Source: Ulva prolifera (Eukaryota > Chlorophyta > Ulvophyceae > Ulvales > Ulvaceae). Taken from it: a stretch of DNA of 64,000 nucleotides. How positions within the stretch are numbered: position 1 is the first letter of the stretch; every line of letters begins with the position of its first letter. The position numbers and the translations under genes were made by a program. The notes under the pieces were generated by a model. It was not told where the DNA came from. It saw only the letters and a program-made list of their open reading frames with translations, and ran no database searches. Positions 34,910-45,850 of the stretch are shown here, piece after piece. The stretch lies in NCBI GenBank assembly GCA_023078555.1, contig CM041201.1:5773172-5837171 (forward strand). Direction: 5' to 3'.

Positions 34910-35390
34910 GCTGGAGCGGCCATTCGGCGAATGGCTACTCTGGACCAGCGCATGCACTCGCATCCAGATACTAATCGGGATGAGCTCACTCGTTACCTGG
35001 AGCACGATGACGTCATCCCGCCAGAGCGGCCATTCGGCGAATGGCCGCTCTGGATCAGCGTATGCACTCGCAGCCAGGTACTAATCGGGATGAGTTCACA
35101 CATTTGCTTGAGGACGATGACGTCACCCCGTCAGAGTGGCCATTCGGCGAATGGCCACTCTGGACCATCACATGCATTCGCGTCCAGGTTGACGAGCGCA
35201 CGCCTTACCTGGAGCATGATGACGTAACTCCGCCAGAGTGGCCATTCGCCGAATGGCCACTCTGGACCACCGCATGCATTCGCGTCCAAGAGGACGAGCG
35301 CACGCCTTACCTGGAGCGTGATGACGTAACTCCGCCAGAGTGGCCATTCGCCGAATGGCCACTCTGGACCACCGCATGCATTCGCATCCA
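34910..35390. repeat. Right palindrome array, five copies, 102-110-bp period
   Basis: The same 27-bp palindrome as in the left array at 34914-34940, 35024-35050, 35134-35160, 35236-35262 and 35338-35364. The first two use GAGCGGCC instead of GAGTGGCC, and the first is imperfect. Linkers differ from those on the left and contain GATGACGT and GCATGCAYTCGC. These are subterminal repeats about 0.55-1.0 kb from the right terminus. Confidence 0.9.
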
Positions 35391-35889
35391 GGAACCTATG
35401 TGCACGCTTTTCCGGCCACCATTCACAGGGCGACGACCAACACTACATGGACTGCTGCCGAGCCTGAAACACGGACCAACGCTATCTTGGGCGATGCAGA
35501 AAGTCACCGCTATTGTGAGCCTGCCTCCAGCTTCGTCTCCTGCCCAAAGTCGATGTCAGTTGCCATGAGTATGGGTCCACATATACCTGCACCGTGTCCA
35601 ATCCAGTCGTTTCCAGATACGCGTGTAGTAATAAAGTAACCAATAGTATCATTCGATCCACTGTCAGCGCGGGCTTGGCCCGAAGTGACCTCGTATCATG
35701 GCAGCCGGCACAGACACGCGAAGGCCACTTGCAGCGGTAAGGTACGTCCACAGTCCGGCAGATTATACCTGGGTCGGCGGATGATTCGGTGCCAAAGTCC
35801 AAGGTCCATCCGACTGCTCGCTTCCGATGACGCCGGAGAGGTATCAGAGAGTGAACGGACTTTCGGAATCTGGCGGACGACACCCGGAT
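35391..35889. other. CACTA right subterminal region
   Basis: No gene supported. Contains many TCCG/CGGA motifs near the terminus, mirrored by 17780-18060 at the left end. Confidence 0.5.
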
Positions 35890-35919
35890 CCGTTTCGCCG
35901 TGTCGCCATTCTCCTAGTG
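35890..35919 (-). repeat. CACTA right terminal inverted repeat
   Basis: Ends ...CGCCATTCTCCTAGTG; its reverse complement matches 17717-17746 at 27 of 30 positions. Confidence 0.9.
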
Positions 35920-38061
35920 GGAAGTGAAATGGCCCCGCAGGCCATTCCTTGACAGATAGTATTTTAACGCCACAGGATAGATTTTTGCAGTTGATATGAG
36001 ATGCCCGCAGATCGCAGCGCGCGTGTTGGCAGGGTCGGCTCGCGGGGGCCCCCGGGGGGCCGTGCGAGACGCCCGGGGGCTGCTTACGCGTCTGGGACGA
36101 GCGTATTTTTACCAGTTGTCGTGACTTCGTGTGCTTTTGTGGCCCCTGGAGGGCGTGGGGAGCGAGTTGAGCGAGGGCGCTTGTCTGGGCAGAGAGGAAC
36201 CCCCGTCGCCACGGCTTGGGCAGTGACGAACCCCCGTCGCCACTAGGCTGGACTGGGGTGCCGTGTAACCACCGTCTCTGGCTTCAGATGCCCGCGGCAC
36301 GATGTACATGATAGCGATTAATCTATATGGAGCTGATAACATCGGTGATAGCCGTGGATTGGTGATACATGCCTTTGCAGAGGCGTCCGTGCGCAACAGA
36401 CTGACAGAGGTCGCTTTCTGTGGAAAGCCCTGAAGGCGTACTTTCGTGCCGTCGTACCATTGACGTGAATCACGGCCAATAAGGGTCGTTCACGTGGTGT
36501 ATGCCTGATGCGGTGTGCTGGATCTGTGACAGACAGTGGCAGACGTCCGCTGGCCGGATCTGCGACAATCTTGCATCCCCGCTGGCACACCACGGTATAC
36601 GATTGGTTGTTTGTATTTTCTTTATTATTATCTTGGGGCTGTGCGGACAATAGAGTTTGCGAAGCTTCCGCGTTACACTTGCACCTCGCTCCCTGCGAGG
36701 TCGATCTCCGATCATGCGCGAGCAAATATCCGCGCAGACGCAGGATAGCAGCAGGAAATGTCATAAAATACTGGGCTTGACAGCGGACTCCTGGAGGTGG
36801 AGGGTGTGCTCCTGCAGCAGCGGCACTCATCTGAGAGGCAATTGCGTCCCCTCGACGCCAGGCGCTAGATATCTCTTGCATAAGCAGCTGAAAACGCGCT
36901 GACGGTGCTGAATACGTCTATGTACGCCAAAGTTCGTTTCAGTCTGCTATGTCGTGACCTCATGGGAACTGCAGATCGAAGCGCATCGGCCATGCTGAAG
37001 GTCCCCAGCCACACCTGTATAGCGCCTATCTTAACCAGGCCCAACGCGCCGACGCCACAGGTTTCATGCCGCATTTGTGACAGTGAGTCAGATCATACGC
37101 TGAAAAACAGCCTCACAGCCAGGCAGACTTGTGCGAAGCATGTCACTGCCTAGACCCATCTCATATGAGTGCACTAGCTGCCTGGCACAAATGCTGTCGA
37201 CACAGGCTGTCCGTGCGCCATCGACCTGATCTGCTGCAGAGTATCAGATAAATATTAGGTAGTGTGTGTTTCATCAGTGACTCATCACAAATGAGTCTCA
37301 TACGAAACATCTTCGAGGCGGGCGGGGATACCGCACGGATACACTTTGCCTTAGCTGCAGCAGCTTGCAGTTGGGGCACCTGGGGCGCAACGGAAAATGG
37401 CGTTCACAGAAACATGCATGTCCGCTGCGGTACGATGTCCTACTGCAGCGCCGTGCCGTTTGTCGGAGCAATTGCACGGTGGAATTGTGTGATCTGCGTA
37501 TTGGTGTTCAAGTGTCGTTTGAATTGACCAGCCCAGCAGACATCCTCCGTCGACGAGGATCCGCTCACACAATCACACTCTGGGTCATGATCACTGCCCG
37601 ATCACACGCCGCTTTGAACAGAGACACGATCGCAATAGATCACTTGACCATCACTGCGCCTTCAGAGCTGCACGTACGGAAGCAGGCATGCACCGGACAC
37701 AGAGCTTGGGGGTGGGTGCGCGTGGAGGTGCGTGTGGGGGTGTGCGGGAGTGGGGGAGTGTGTGGGTGCCTGTTGTGCCGTGTGTGCCTTGGCGTTGGCT
37801 GTTGCTCTCTTGTTGCGTGCGCATTGCGTTGTTCGTGCTCTCCCTCTTGGTCCTAGCGGTGCTACCAGCCCCTCCGGCGTTTTCCTTTGTAACACACACA
37901 CAGAGCTACACACAATCACTTCCACATGCCCAGTCGTATACATAGCAGACGCCTCTGCTCAGAACAGAACCTTTTGTTGTTGTATTTCGAGCAGAACACA
38001 CAACCTGGCGCGGCATCACAGTACAGCGTATAGCTGCCGAATCAACATCTCGTTAAATATG
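35920..38061. other. Right flank of the CACTA element, no gene recognised
   Basis: Continuation of the pre-insertion DNA. It has a GC-rich patch at 36001-36250 with a small direct repeat (AACCCCCGTCGCCAC twice), and a G/T-rich strand at 37700-37800. Short open frames on both strands have no recognisable motif. No YR exon is present, so copy C is not continued here. Confidence 0.5.
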
Positions 38062-38110
38062 TAGCACTTTGGAGGATGTTTTTGGTCGAAAACGCGGTGC
38101 GGTTGAGGTT
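38062..38110 (+). other. Unit junction J3, variant block
   Basis: TAGCACTTTGGAGG (38062) followed by GTTTTTGGTCGAAAACGCGG and GTGCGG. This is the variant also seen at 45802 and 57879. No recombinase exon follows before the next junction at 39901. Confidence 0.6.
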
Positions 38111-39669
38111 TGGGGCCGGAGGCCGGCCGGGCTGTGGAGGCGGGACGAAACGGCCCCCAGGACACGACCGGGGCGCTGGCGCTGCGCTGGGAGGCCCTGG
38201 GCACGTCACTGGCATTAAGACTGCTGTTTTGATGGTTTGGGCTGGGGGGGGGGAGCATTGTTGACCTCCTGCACAGTACTGCAGTGATGCAGATCTGCGT
38301 GCGTCCGGTCTCTGAAATGGACAAAGAAGGCATACACAGGAAACAGAGAGGCAGGCATACCTAGCACCTCATGATCAGGTGGCAGTATAGGGTAGCACCA
38401 TGTGCATGCACAAACAGGAATTTCACGCTGCCTCTCTGGCTTCATAGTTTTCAGTTGGAGCAGAAACAGTAACAGCAACCCCACACAGGCAGTCATGTGT
38501 TACAGCATGCCGCAGCCTGAGGGACAAAGCTTAAGCCTGAGTGTTACACGGCCAAAGCGAGCGAGGCACGCAGCACCGCGGGCAACAACCAGGGAAACCG
38601 CACACCCACGCAACCAGCAGCAAGCAGCCCATACCAACACACCCATGCTATGCTTGTGTGTCACTCCAATCAGCAGCAGCAGTGTCCCTTACCCATGCAT
38701 GCAATGCAGCCTCTAGAGCTGGGCATGCCTGGAGCCGGCCGGCTGGCGTCACACTGTGCTGCAGCAGAGGCATGCCGCCGCTCCGCTGCTGCGTTCAACT
38801 TCAAGGAGTTCCAATGAGTTTACCAATATATTATGAAGTGTGTACATAATGTTGGATACATACTTTGAAGTTCATAAGCACATCGAGGGGCACAGCTGTG
38901 CGTGTGTTCTGTACCTGTGCATTCTGGCGAGCTACACGCAGTGCATAATTACATACAACCATGACTGTCTAGACAATATAGCTTTACCTGCGTACTGCGC
39001 ATAGCTCGACAGAACGCATTGGTTTGAACCTGTGGAACGTACGCGTGGACAAGATCGCCTATGTGTACGATAGATCTATCGAGTGTCCCTACTCGAGTGT
39101 CCCTGGTGCACATGCATGCATGTACGACATATGTATGTATATGCCATATGGCAAGCAATATGTGATCGAAATATCACCTGACGAATAGTGGCTGCTCATG
39201 GTATGTGATGATGTACTTTCGATCGCGAGGCACGCTGCAGCTCCTGTGGAGCCTCTGGTAGCCACACATACGTGTACCAGGTATACCAGGTAAGGAGCAT
39301 CCTCGTTCACATGCAGATGACAACGTCATGCAACATGTCGCCAGCAGCATCATGATGGCGATATCGATGGACCTTCAACGCTGCGCTGCACTCCCTCATG
39401 CATCGAGGGGCAGATGTCTGCGCTGAATTCATTAATAAGGAGCGGAGACAAAACATGATGCGCAGCAATTGCACATGTGGGTCATCTGCTCCAGGCTGTG
39501 ATGGCAGCTGCAATGCTGCAGTCACTAACATGGATGTTGCAGAACCAGAGTTTTGCTGCGTAATGTACAGTTAACTACACACTGCACAATTGGTGTCAGA
39601 TTCGAAGGCGTCTTCTTGACAAGGGCACTGGCGTCTGCGGCATTGTGAGCATCGTGTATGTGCTGGGCA
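38111..39669. other. No gene recognised
   Basis: About 1.5 kb of mixed composition after junction J3. It contains a short duplication CTCGAGTGTCCCT (near 39080) and no supported exon. Confidence 0.4.
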
Positions 39670-39903
39670 ACCAAAGACAATCCCTGGCTGCACATGTCTG
39701 GGGGCTTCAGCAAAGTATCGTACAGCATGCATTGGCCACCGTGCCTCTCGTTGGACCTGGCGTGCCAAAACAAACGATGTGTGCTGACTAAGGCAACATG
39801 ATGCAGCACAACTTTCTGCATGTTCGGCAGTGGTCATCTGCCTATGAGGGGCGAGGCATGCATAGCACGAGGTCATGCACATACAAAGTGGGCTGCTCGG
39901 CAG
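39670..39903 (-). repeat. Dispersed 230-bp repeat, copy 1
   Basis: Its reverse complement is present at 45033-45262 with only scattered differences. It ends exactly at the CAGG of junction J4, so it represents the truncated end of the preceding unit. Confidence 0.8.
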
Positions 39904-40045
39904 GAGAGTCTTTTAGCACTTTTCGCGGCGGCCACGCGGCGGGCGGGCGTCGAAAGCGCGTGGCCGGGGGCGGGGCCGCGCCCGGCGGGCCGCGGCGCGC
40001 GGTCGAAACGCGGGCCTCCCGGCGGGCAGGCGGGCGGCACCGTCT
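39901..40045 (+). other. Unit junction J4 and GC-rich leader
   Basis: CAGGAGAGTCTTTTAGCACTT (TAGCACTT 39914-39921) followed by GCGTCGAAAGCGCG and a very GC-rich stretch with GGTCGAAACGCGGGCC. The block is nearly identical to 63645-63790. It leads straight into the TATA-bearing monomers. Confidence 0.75.
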
Positions 40046-40800
40046 GCAGGGACCGGGCCGTATAGAGCCAGCGCGACATGTATGAAACACTTGTATGTAA
40101 TGTATATAAAAAAAACGCGGGCGATCGAGGCGGGCGATGTGGCGTCGACAGAGCGGCCGCGTCGCTCTCGACCTCAACAGGTGACACCGATGCCGTCTTC
40201 AGGGACCGGGCCGTATAGAGGCAGCGCGACAGGTATAAAACACTTGTATATAATGTATATAAAAAAAACAGCAGCGATCGAGGCGGGCGCTGTGCCGTCG
40301 ACAGAGCGGCCGCGTCGCTCTCAACCTCAACAGGTGACACCGATGCCGTCTGCAGGGACCGGGCCGTATAGAGGCAGCGCGACATGTATGAAACACTTGT
40401 ATGTAATGTATATAAAAAAAACAGCAGCGATCGAGGCGGGCGATGTGGCGCTGTGCCGTCGACAGAGCGGCCGCGTCGCTCGCTCACCAGCACCGATGCC
40501 GTCTTCGGGGACCGGGGTGTCCTGGGAGAAGGCCGTATAGACTCAGCGCTCTATATATGTATAAAACAAACAATGCGAGCGATCGAGGCGGGCGATGTGC
40601 CGTCGACAGGGCGGCTGCGTCGCTCGCTCACCAGGTGACACCAGCACCGATGCCGTCTTCGGGGACCGGGGTGTCCTGGGAGAAGGCCGTATAGAGGCAG
40701 CGCGATATGTAGTATTTTAGCACTTGTATATAATGTATATAAAAAAAACAGCAGCGAGCGAGGCGGGCGATGTGGCGCTGTGCCGTCGACAGAGCGGCCG
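40046..40800 (+). promoter_or_regulatory. Five tandem TATA-bearing monomers
   Basis: About 150-160-bp units start near 40048, 40201, 40353, 40507 and 40667, each with GGGACCGG, GGCCGTATAGA, (A)CACTTGTAT, GTATATAAAAAAAAC or a variant, then GATCGAGGCGGGCGATGTG, GTCGACAGAGCGGCCGCG and a GACACCGATGCCGTC end. The TATA-like TATATAAAA recurs at 40103, 40256, 40409 and 40739; the fourth unit has a degenerate version. The fifth unit contains TTTTAGCACTTGTATATAA, linking the junction motif to the sequence just upstream of the TATA box. The array looks like repeated promoter monomers of the element. Confidence 0.65.
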
Positions 40801-42387
40801 CGTCGCTGATCAGCACGTCGCAGCGTGGCGGTGCAGCTGCAGCTGCAGCTGCACGATGCTGAAGAACGAGTATGTGAGTGTGTGACGCCGCAGATAGGGC
40901 CACCACGCATCAGGCAATCGGCCTCCAGGTCGTGAGTCGACGCAACTGCATCGCCCATGTCCGCCACCAGCGACACCGTCCTGCCACCAGCGACTGATAG
41001 CAAGAATCGATGTCGTTCTAAAAGGGATGCAGACATCGATGACGTGTGGAGAGCTGGCGCGAGGGTGCCTGGACCTGACTCGCACACACGAGGAACACAC
41101 GCACACCTGCAACCGCGGCACCGTGCGCAAACCATACGATCAACATCGCACGCTCGAGCAAGCCTCGCCATGTGTTGGATGTCGACGCTGCGATCCTCGG
41201 CTGTTGTATCGGAATGGCAATCAACGGGGGGCTGCAGGTGGTACTCGCGACCGCCACAGGTGACACCAGCACCGCAGGAATCGTGTGATTCCATATTGTT
41301 TTCCTAACGTCGTCATGTTTGTGCTGGTAAATTCCGCGGCTCTCGCGGCCTCTCGAAGCGAGCAGGGAATGCCCGAGTGTTCTGTTGACCTGTCGCCCGA
41401 GACACGCAGCGACGGCCCTGCGCGGATCGCCAAAGAGTAACGGATCTCAACAACAAGCAGTATATGCAACGGCCTAAGGTTTCACACGTAAGTCACGAAC
41501 GTCCACCTCGCCGGCCAGGTCCGGCAGCGCAGCGACAGGTTCTCGACAGAATCGGCCCTGGCATCTGCACGCACCGCGGCTCGAAGCTAACGCCACGATG
41601 AGAACGAAAGATAAAGAGCTACATGGGCGTGTTACTGTGTTCTCGCTGCTGTCTCCCTGCCCGTGCCAGGGATGTGGATGTGCCTGCACGGAAGCGAGGG
41701 TGGCTGAGGGGGAGGCGTCATCGGGGTGGCCGCGGCGCGTGCATGTGGGGCGTACGCGGCGTCAAATGCGCGCGGTCGAAACGCAGGCCGCCCGGCCGTG
41801 GCGCAGGGGGTGGAGATCTCGACGGGAGAGCGGCGACCGACGTTTCGTGGGACGTATAAGGGAGCGACGGGGAGCGGGCGGAAGATTCGCAGGAGCGATG
41901 TTGGCAGGCGAAACAAGTCGCAGAGCGCAGTCGGGATTGCAGAAACGTCCAGCTGTTGAGAGGTCGGCGGTGCACGCCACCCAGAGTAGCGTAGGAGGCG
42001 TGGAGGCCTGCAGCCGTGTCCGATCTCCGCCCGAGTAGGCACGGAGCTCTGTAAGAAGGAGGTACGGCGTTTTAGAGGGCCAGCGGCGGAGGCAGCGGGG
42101 CAGGAGCGGCGGGGCGAGCGCTCGCTTGCTCGGCGCTGTCGAACGGCGTGCAGCGGCCCGCGGCGCCGGCGACGGGCCGACGGCGCGGCGGAGGGGCATC
42201 AGGGAGTGAGTCTGAGCGTGCAGCGGGTGGCGGAGGCCGCGGGAGTGCGGCGGAGGGGCGCAGGCGAGGCGCTGGGCGACCGTCGGCGAACGGGGCACGC
42301 GGCGAGGCGCACGGGAGCGCCACGGACGCGGCCGCCGGCTGCCAGCAGGCACCTCCACGGCAGGAGGAGGCTCTGCAGCGGAGGAGG
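40801..42387 (+). promoter_or_regulatory. Leader of copy D
   Basis: No gene recognised. The second half (41700-42380) is GC-rich and shares phrases with the leader of copy B, including GTGGCGCAGGGGG, GACCGACGTTTCG and a run ending just before the initiator exon. Probable 5' UTR. Confidence 0.4.
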
Positions 42388-42440
42388 ATGGCAGGCACGG
42401 GCCAGGCGGCCGATGGACGGCGGGACGAGGCCCTTGACAG

Positions 42441-43759
42441 GTACGCGAGCTGCTGGATATCGTGGGGTGTACGTAAGGGCGCGGCGCGGGGCGGGGTCGC
42501 CGCGGCGCGTGCATGCGGGCCGGGATAGAGCGTGCAACGCGCATGCATACAGCGCGCGCCAGCGCCGCTTCGGCCACCGTCGCGGTCCGCATCGGTGCAT
42601 CGCGAGCAGCTCAGAAAGCTCCAGACAACGCGGAAACGTCCTGTAGACTCACAGTGACCACCGCCTGAATCGATTGTCAGCAGTCTGGGCGAAACTGGTG
42701 AAAACGCCCAGCGCAACCAGCGACGGCGTAGATGGCCTCGAACGGTGCCCAGCGTATGCCCGTCGTGCTCAGCGGCCAGAGAGCACTCCAAAAACACCGT
42801 AACGTGATGCACTGATGTTCCACTGTCTGCCAACTGCACTTGTGTCACCGTGCGGTGTTCGCGTCCGACCAGCATCACGGCGGGCGACCATACTGGCGGG
42901 ATGAATCCCAACGAGAACCATGCTTTCCACGAGCTTATCGAGCTATTAGCAAACATGCAGCTCTGTCCTGTTTGGTGAACAAAACGCACGTGGACGAGGT
43001 GCTCCTTGCAGAGACTCTAAACATCGCAGCAGCTCCAATGTTGTGAGCTTCACCTGAAAAACAGTGTTGATGTGTTACTACCTATAACTTGATGCCCGTC
43101 CATACAGTACCGCGTGAACCTCCGGTCGGTCAATGTAGCATGCTACACTGCAGTGCTCCTTTACACCATGAGATCGCAGGGACATCACCACCACCAGGAA
43201 TGTTCAAAAGCGATCAGAGGTGTACATGTACATGCCTATCATCAGCATGGACTGCAAGCAGGCACCATTCTACAAGATGGGAGGCTTGTGTAGGCACGTC
43301 ACTGTTCGCCTGAGTCCACACCGACATGCAGTAGAGCCACGCACCGTTTTACGAGACAGCCTGCCTAATGGTCCTAAACAGTGCCTGATCTGCTGACGAG
43401 GGCGATACACTGCTTTCCAGTGGTACGGAGTCACACGTGTATGCAACAAGGTCGTCACACGTAAGCTGAATGGAAGGACAAGTGTCACATATGCTATCAG
43501 GACGTGCCAATCGCATGTGCTGCAGAGTCTGTGCCTGGCACTGTCGTGATTGCCTGTTGACAATGCCCAGCACTATGGAGCACAAAATGCAGCAGCCAAT
43601 CTGCCCAGCCAGACCGACAGAGAGCAAGCAATGATCTCGCCAGACCAGATGATCCAACCAGCTGTGTCCGGTTTAACAATTGACGGGCAGCAGTGTCCCC
43701 GTGCATGCTTTCGCCGCTGCGGGCGGACGCCTGTGAGCGACCGGTCGTCGCGCGTGTAG
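42441..43759 (+). other. Intron 1 of copy D
   Basis: A 1.3-kb intron between the initiator mini-exon and exon 2. No repeat or gene recognised. Confidence 0.45.
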
Positions 43760-45032
43760 GAGGCGGCGGTACGAGCTGAACCCCTCGGGCGAGGTGCTCC
43801 TGGAGGGGCTCGTGGCGTTGGGCCTCACGAAGGATCGCCTGCACAAGGCCCGCGCGTGCCTGAACCGCGCCGCGGAGGAGACCAGTCGGCTCGGGGAGCC
43901 GTCACGCGCCGTGTGCGCGGCGCTCAACACCACCGAGAAGCCGGACTGCACCCTCCCGGAGCCCGAGGACTGGCGTCTGTTGCTGTCGCGCTTCAACCGC
44001 ACCCTGCCAGGCCTCGAGGACAGCGAGCGCGGCGCGCTGCGCTTCCTCCGCGCCCACTACGCCGTCATGGTCCTGCGCGGGGAGGACACGGACTCCCTGC
44101 TCCGTGCGGACGCCGTCGGGGACGACGCCTTCGTCGTCGACATGTTCGAGGCCGTCAAGTCGTGGCGGGCGATGACGAAGGACCGCTTCGTCGAGGTCCT
44201 CCACCTCCTGCTCTACACCAAGGTCATCGGCAGCAAGGGCTCGCTGGACGGCATGAAGAAAGCGGTGGGCGATCTGATGAAGGCGTACTACGCGGCCGTG
44301 AACGAGGTACGTGCCGCCCGTGTGAAGCTGCGCCGCGGCGCGCCTCCTGTCCTCCGATGCGGACAGTCCTGCCCGTCGCCCGCAAGGCCGCTGTAGTGAC
44401 ACCGCGTGCGCGCAGGCGGTTGAAGATGCCAGTCCCTTCCAGCGCTACCAGAGCGTCGTGTCGGGCGTCGCCATGTTCATCAAGTCGTCCGCCCTCAGCG
44501 GGATCCGCAAGATCACGCCGCTGTCGGAGGGCCAGATCCGCCGCATGGTGGAGGGCATGTACGTCGGCGGCTTCGGGATGATGCAGGCGCGGGTCGTGCT
44601 CTCGCTCACCGCGATCGCCGGCGTCCGGAGCACCTTCTTCCAGTTCTGGCGCTGGGAGGACGTGCACCTCCAGAAGGTGCTGCTGCGGGACGGCGAGGCG
44701 GTGCCAGCGTCCGTGGACAACCTGTCACGGGGGGACTGCACGGTGCGCACCTGCGGCCCTCGCTTATGTGTCAATCACACATTAGCACATTCGCTCAAGT
44801 GCAGGAAGGAGGCTTCTGTCTTGCATTCTCGTGCCTGTTGTGTAGCGCTGCCGGAGGTCTGTGTTGTTTTGTGCCTGCGTATATCCTATCGAGGCGTTTC
44901 CGTTCTATCTTGCCAGGCGCCACGCCTATAGCTATGCATTGGCAGCGAATGTGTGATGGGATAGTGTATTATTTTGTAATAAGTGTGTGCGATTCTCCTG
45001 TGCAACCAAAGTCGCAGCATGTCCTCCTACTG

Positions 45033-45262
45033 CCGAGCAGCCCACTTTGTATGTGCATGACCTCGTGCTATGCATGCCTCGCCCCTCATATGCAGATGAC
45101 CACTGCCGAACATGCAGAAAGTTGTGCTGCATCATGTTGCCTTAGTCAGCACACATCGTCTGTTTTGGCACGCCAGGTCCAACGAGAGGCACGGTGGCCA
45201 ATGCATGCTGTACGATACTCTGCTGAAGCCCCCAGACATGTGCAGCCAGGTATTGTCTTTGG
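45033..45262 (+). repeat. Dispersed 230-bp repeat, copy 2 (inverted)
   Basis: Reverse complement of 39670-39903. Lies in intron 3 of copy D, 70 bp before exon 4. Confidence 0.8.
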
Positions 45263-45783
45263 TTCACGTCATGATCGTTCTGCCACATGACGTGCACCTC
45301 GTATCGCGACGCCACGGCCGCCGGTGCAGATCGGCTTCGCCCTCGTGACCCGCCACGTCGTCACGAAGTGCCCGAACGCCTACGGCGTCAACGTGCTGGC
45401 GCTCGATCCGACGGGCCTCGCGGCCAGGCGGGGTCTGCCGCTCGTCGGCAACACGCTGGTCGAGCTCGGCCTCGCGATGGGGGTCTTCGACTGGGCTGCC
45501 GTCAACGACCTGGACTTCGGGGAGATCGTGCCGCGCAAGCCGCAGACGCGGGAGTGGTGCGCCCCCCCTGCGTGTCGCTGCTGCCCTGCTGCCATGCGCC
45601 CCCTGCCCGTGTGGCTTCCTGTGTGCCACGGGCCCCACGGCGATGTGGCCCGCACCACAGGGCTCACGGGGTGCAGGTACGTCATCTGCGCCCAGGACGA
45701 CCTCCTCATGCTGCCGTTCGTCAACGTCCCGGGGAACCGCATCTCCTGGCTCGTCGCGATGGCGGGCGTGCTCGCGGACGTCG

Positions 45784-45850
45784 TTGTCGTGTCATTTTAA
45801 TTAGCACTTAGGAGGTCAGTTTTTGCGTCGAAAACGCGGTGCGGAGGAGG
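45784..45850 (+). other. Unit junction J6, variant block
   Basis: TTTTAATTAGCACTTAGGAGG (TAGCACTT 45802-45809), then GTTTTTGCGTCGAAAACGCGG and GTGCGG. It interrupts exon 5 of copy D and opens the unit of copy E. Confidence 0.7.

Larger units (their letters stand above)
17717..35919. mobile_element. Complete 18.2-kb CACTA (EnSpm) DNA transposon
   Basis: Left end 17717 reads CACTAGAAGAATGGCGACAC; the reverse complement of the right end (35919 leftward) reads CACTAGGAGAATGGCGACAC. Over 30 bp the ends match at 27 positions. The flanking triplets are CGA (left) and GGA (right), an imperfect 3-bp target duplication. Inside are a leftward accessory gene, a rightward Tnp2-type transposase, a rightward Ulp1 protease gene and a leftward large gene. 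Arrays of a perfect palindrome built on the arm GAGTGGCCATTCG lie 1.9 kb from the left end and 0.55-1.0 kb from the right end, the expected place for subterminal transposase-binding sites. It is inserted in the sequence after truncated copy C. Open reading frames look intact, so it may be autonomous. Confidence 0.9.
42388..45783 (+). pseudogene. YR element copy D: truncated inside the tyrosine exon
   Basis: Exons: 1 42388-42440 (MAGTGQAADGRRDEALD, phase 2), 2 43760-44306, 3 44416-44742, 4 45330-45556, 5 45677-45783. Exon 3 has TAIAGVRST...FWRWEDV and exon 4 has VTKCPNAYG. Exon 5 begins YVICAQDDLLMLP and ends after GVLADV, before the second Arg and the Tyr, where junction J6 follows. The copy is diverged from B and C at protein level but keeps the same exon pattern (undivided exons 2 and 3). 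Intron 3 (44743-45329) carries the inverted 230-bp repeat. Without the Tyr this copy cannot be catalytic. Confidence 0.8.
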
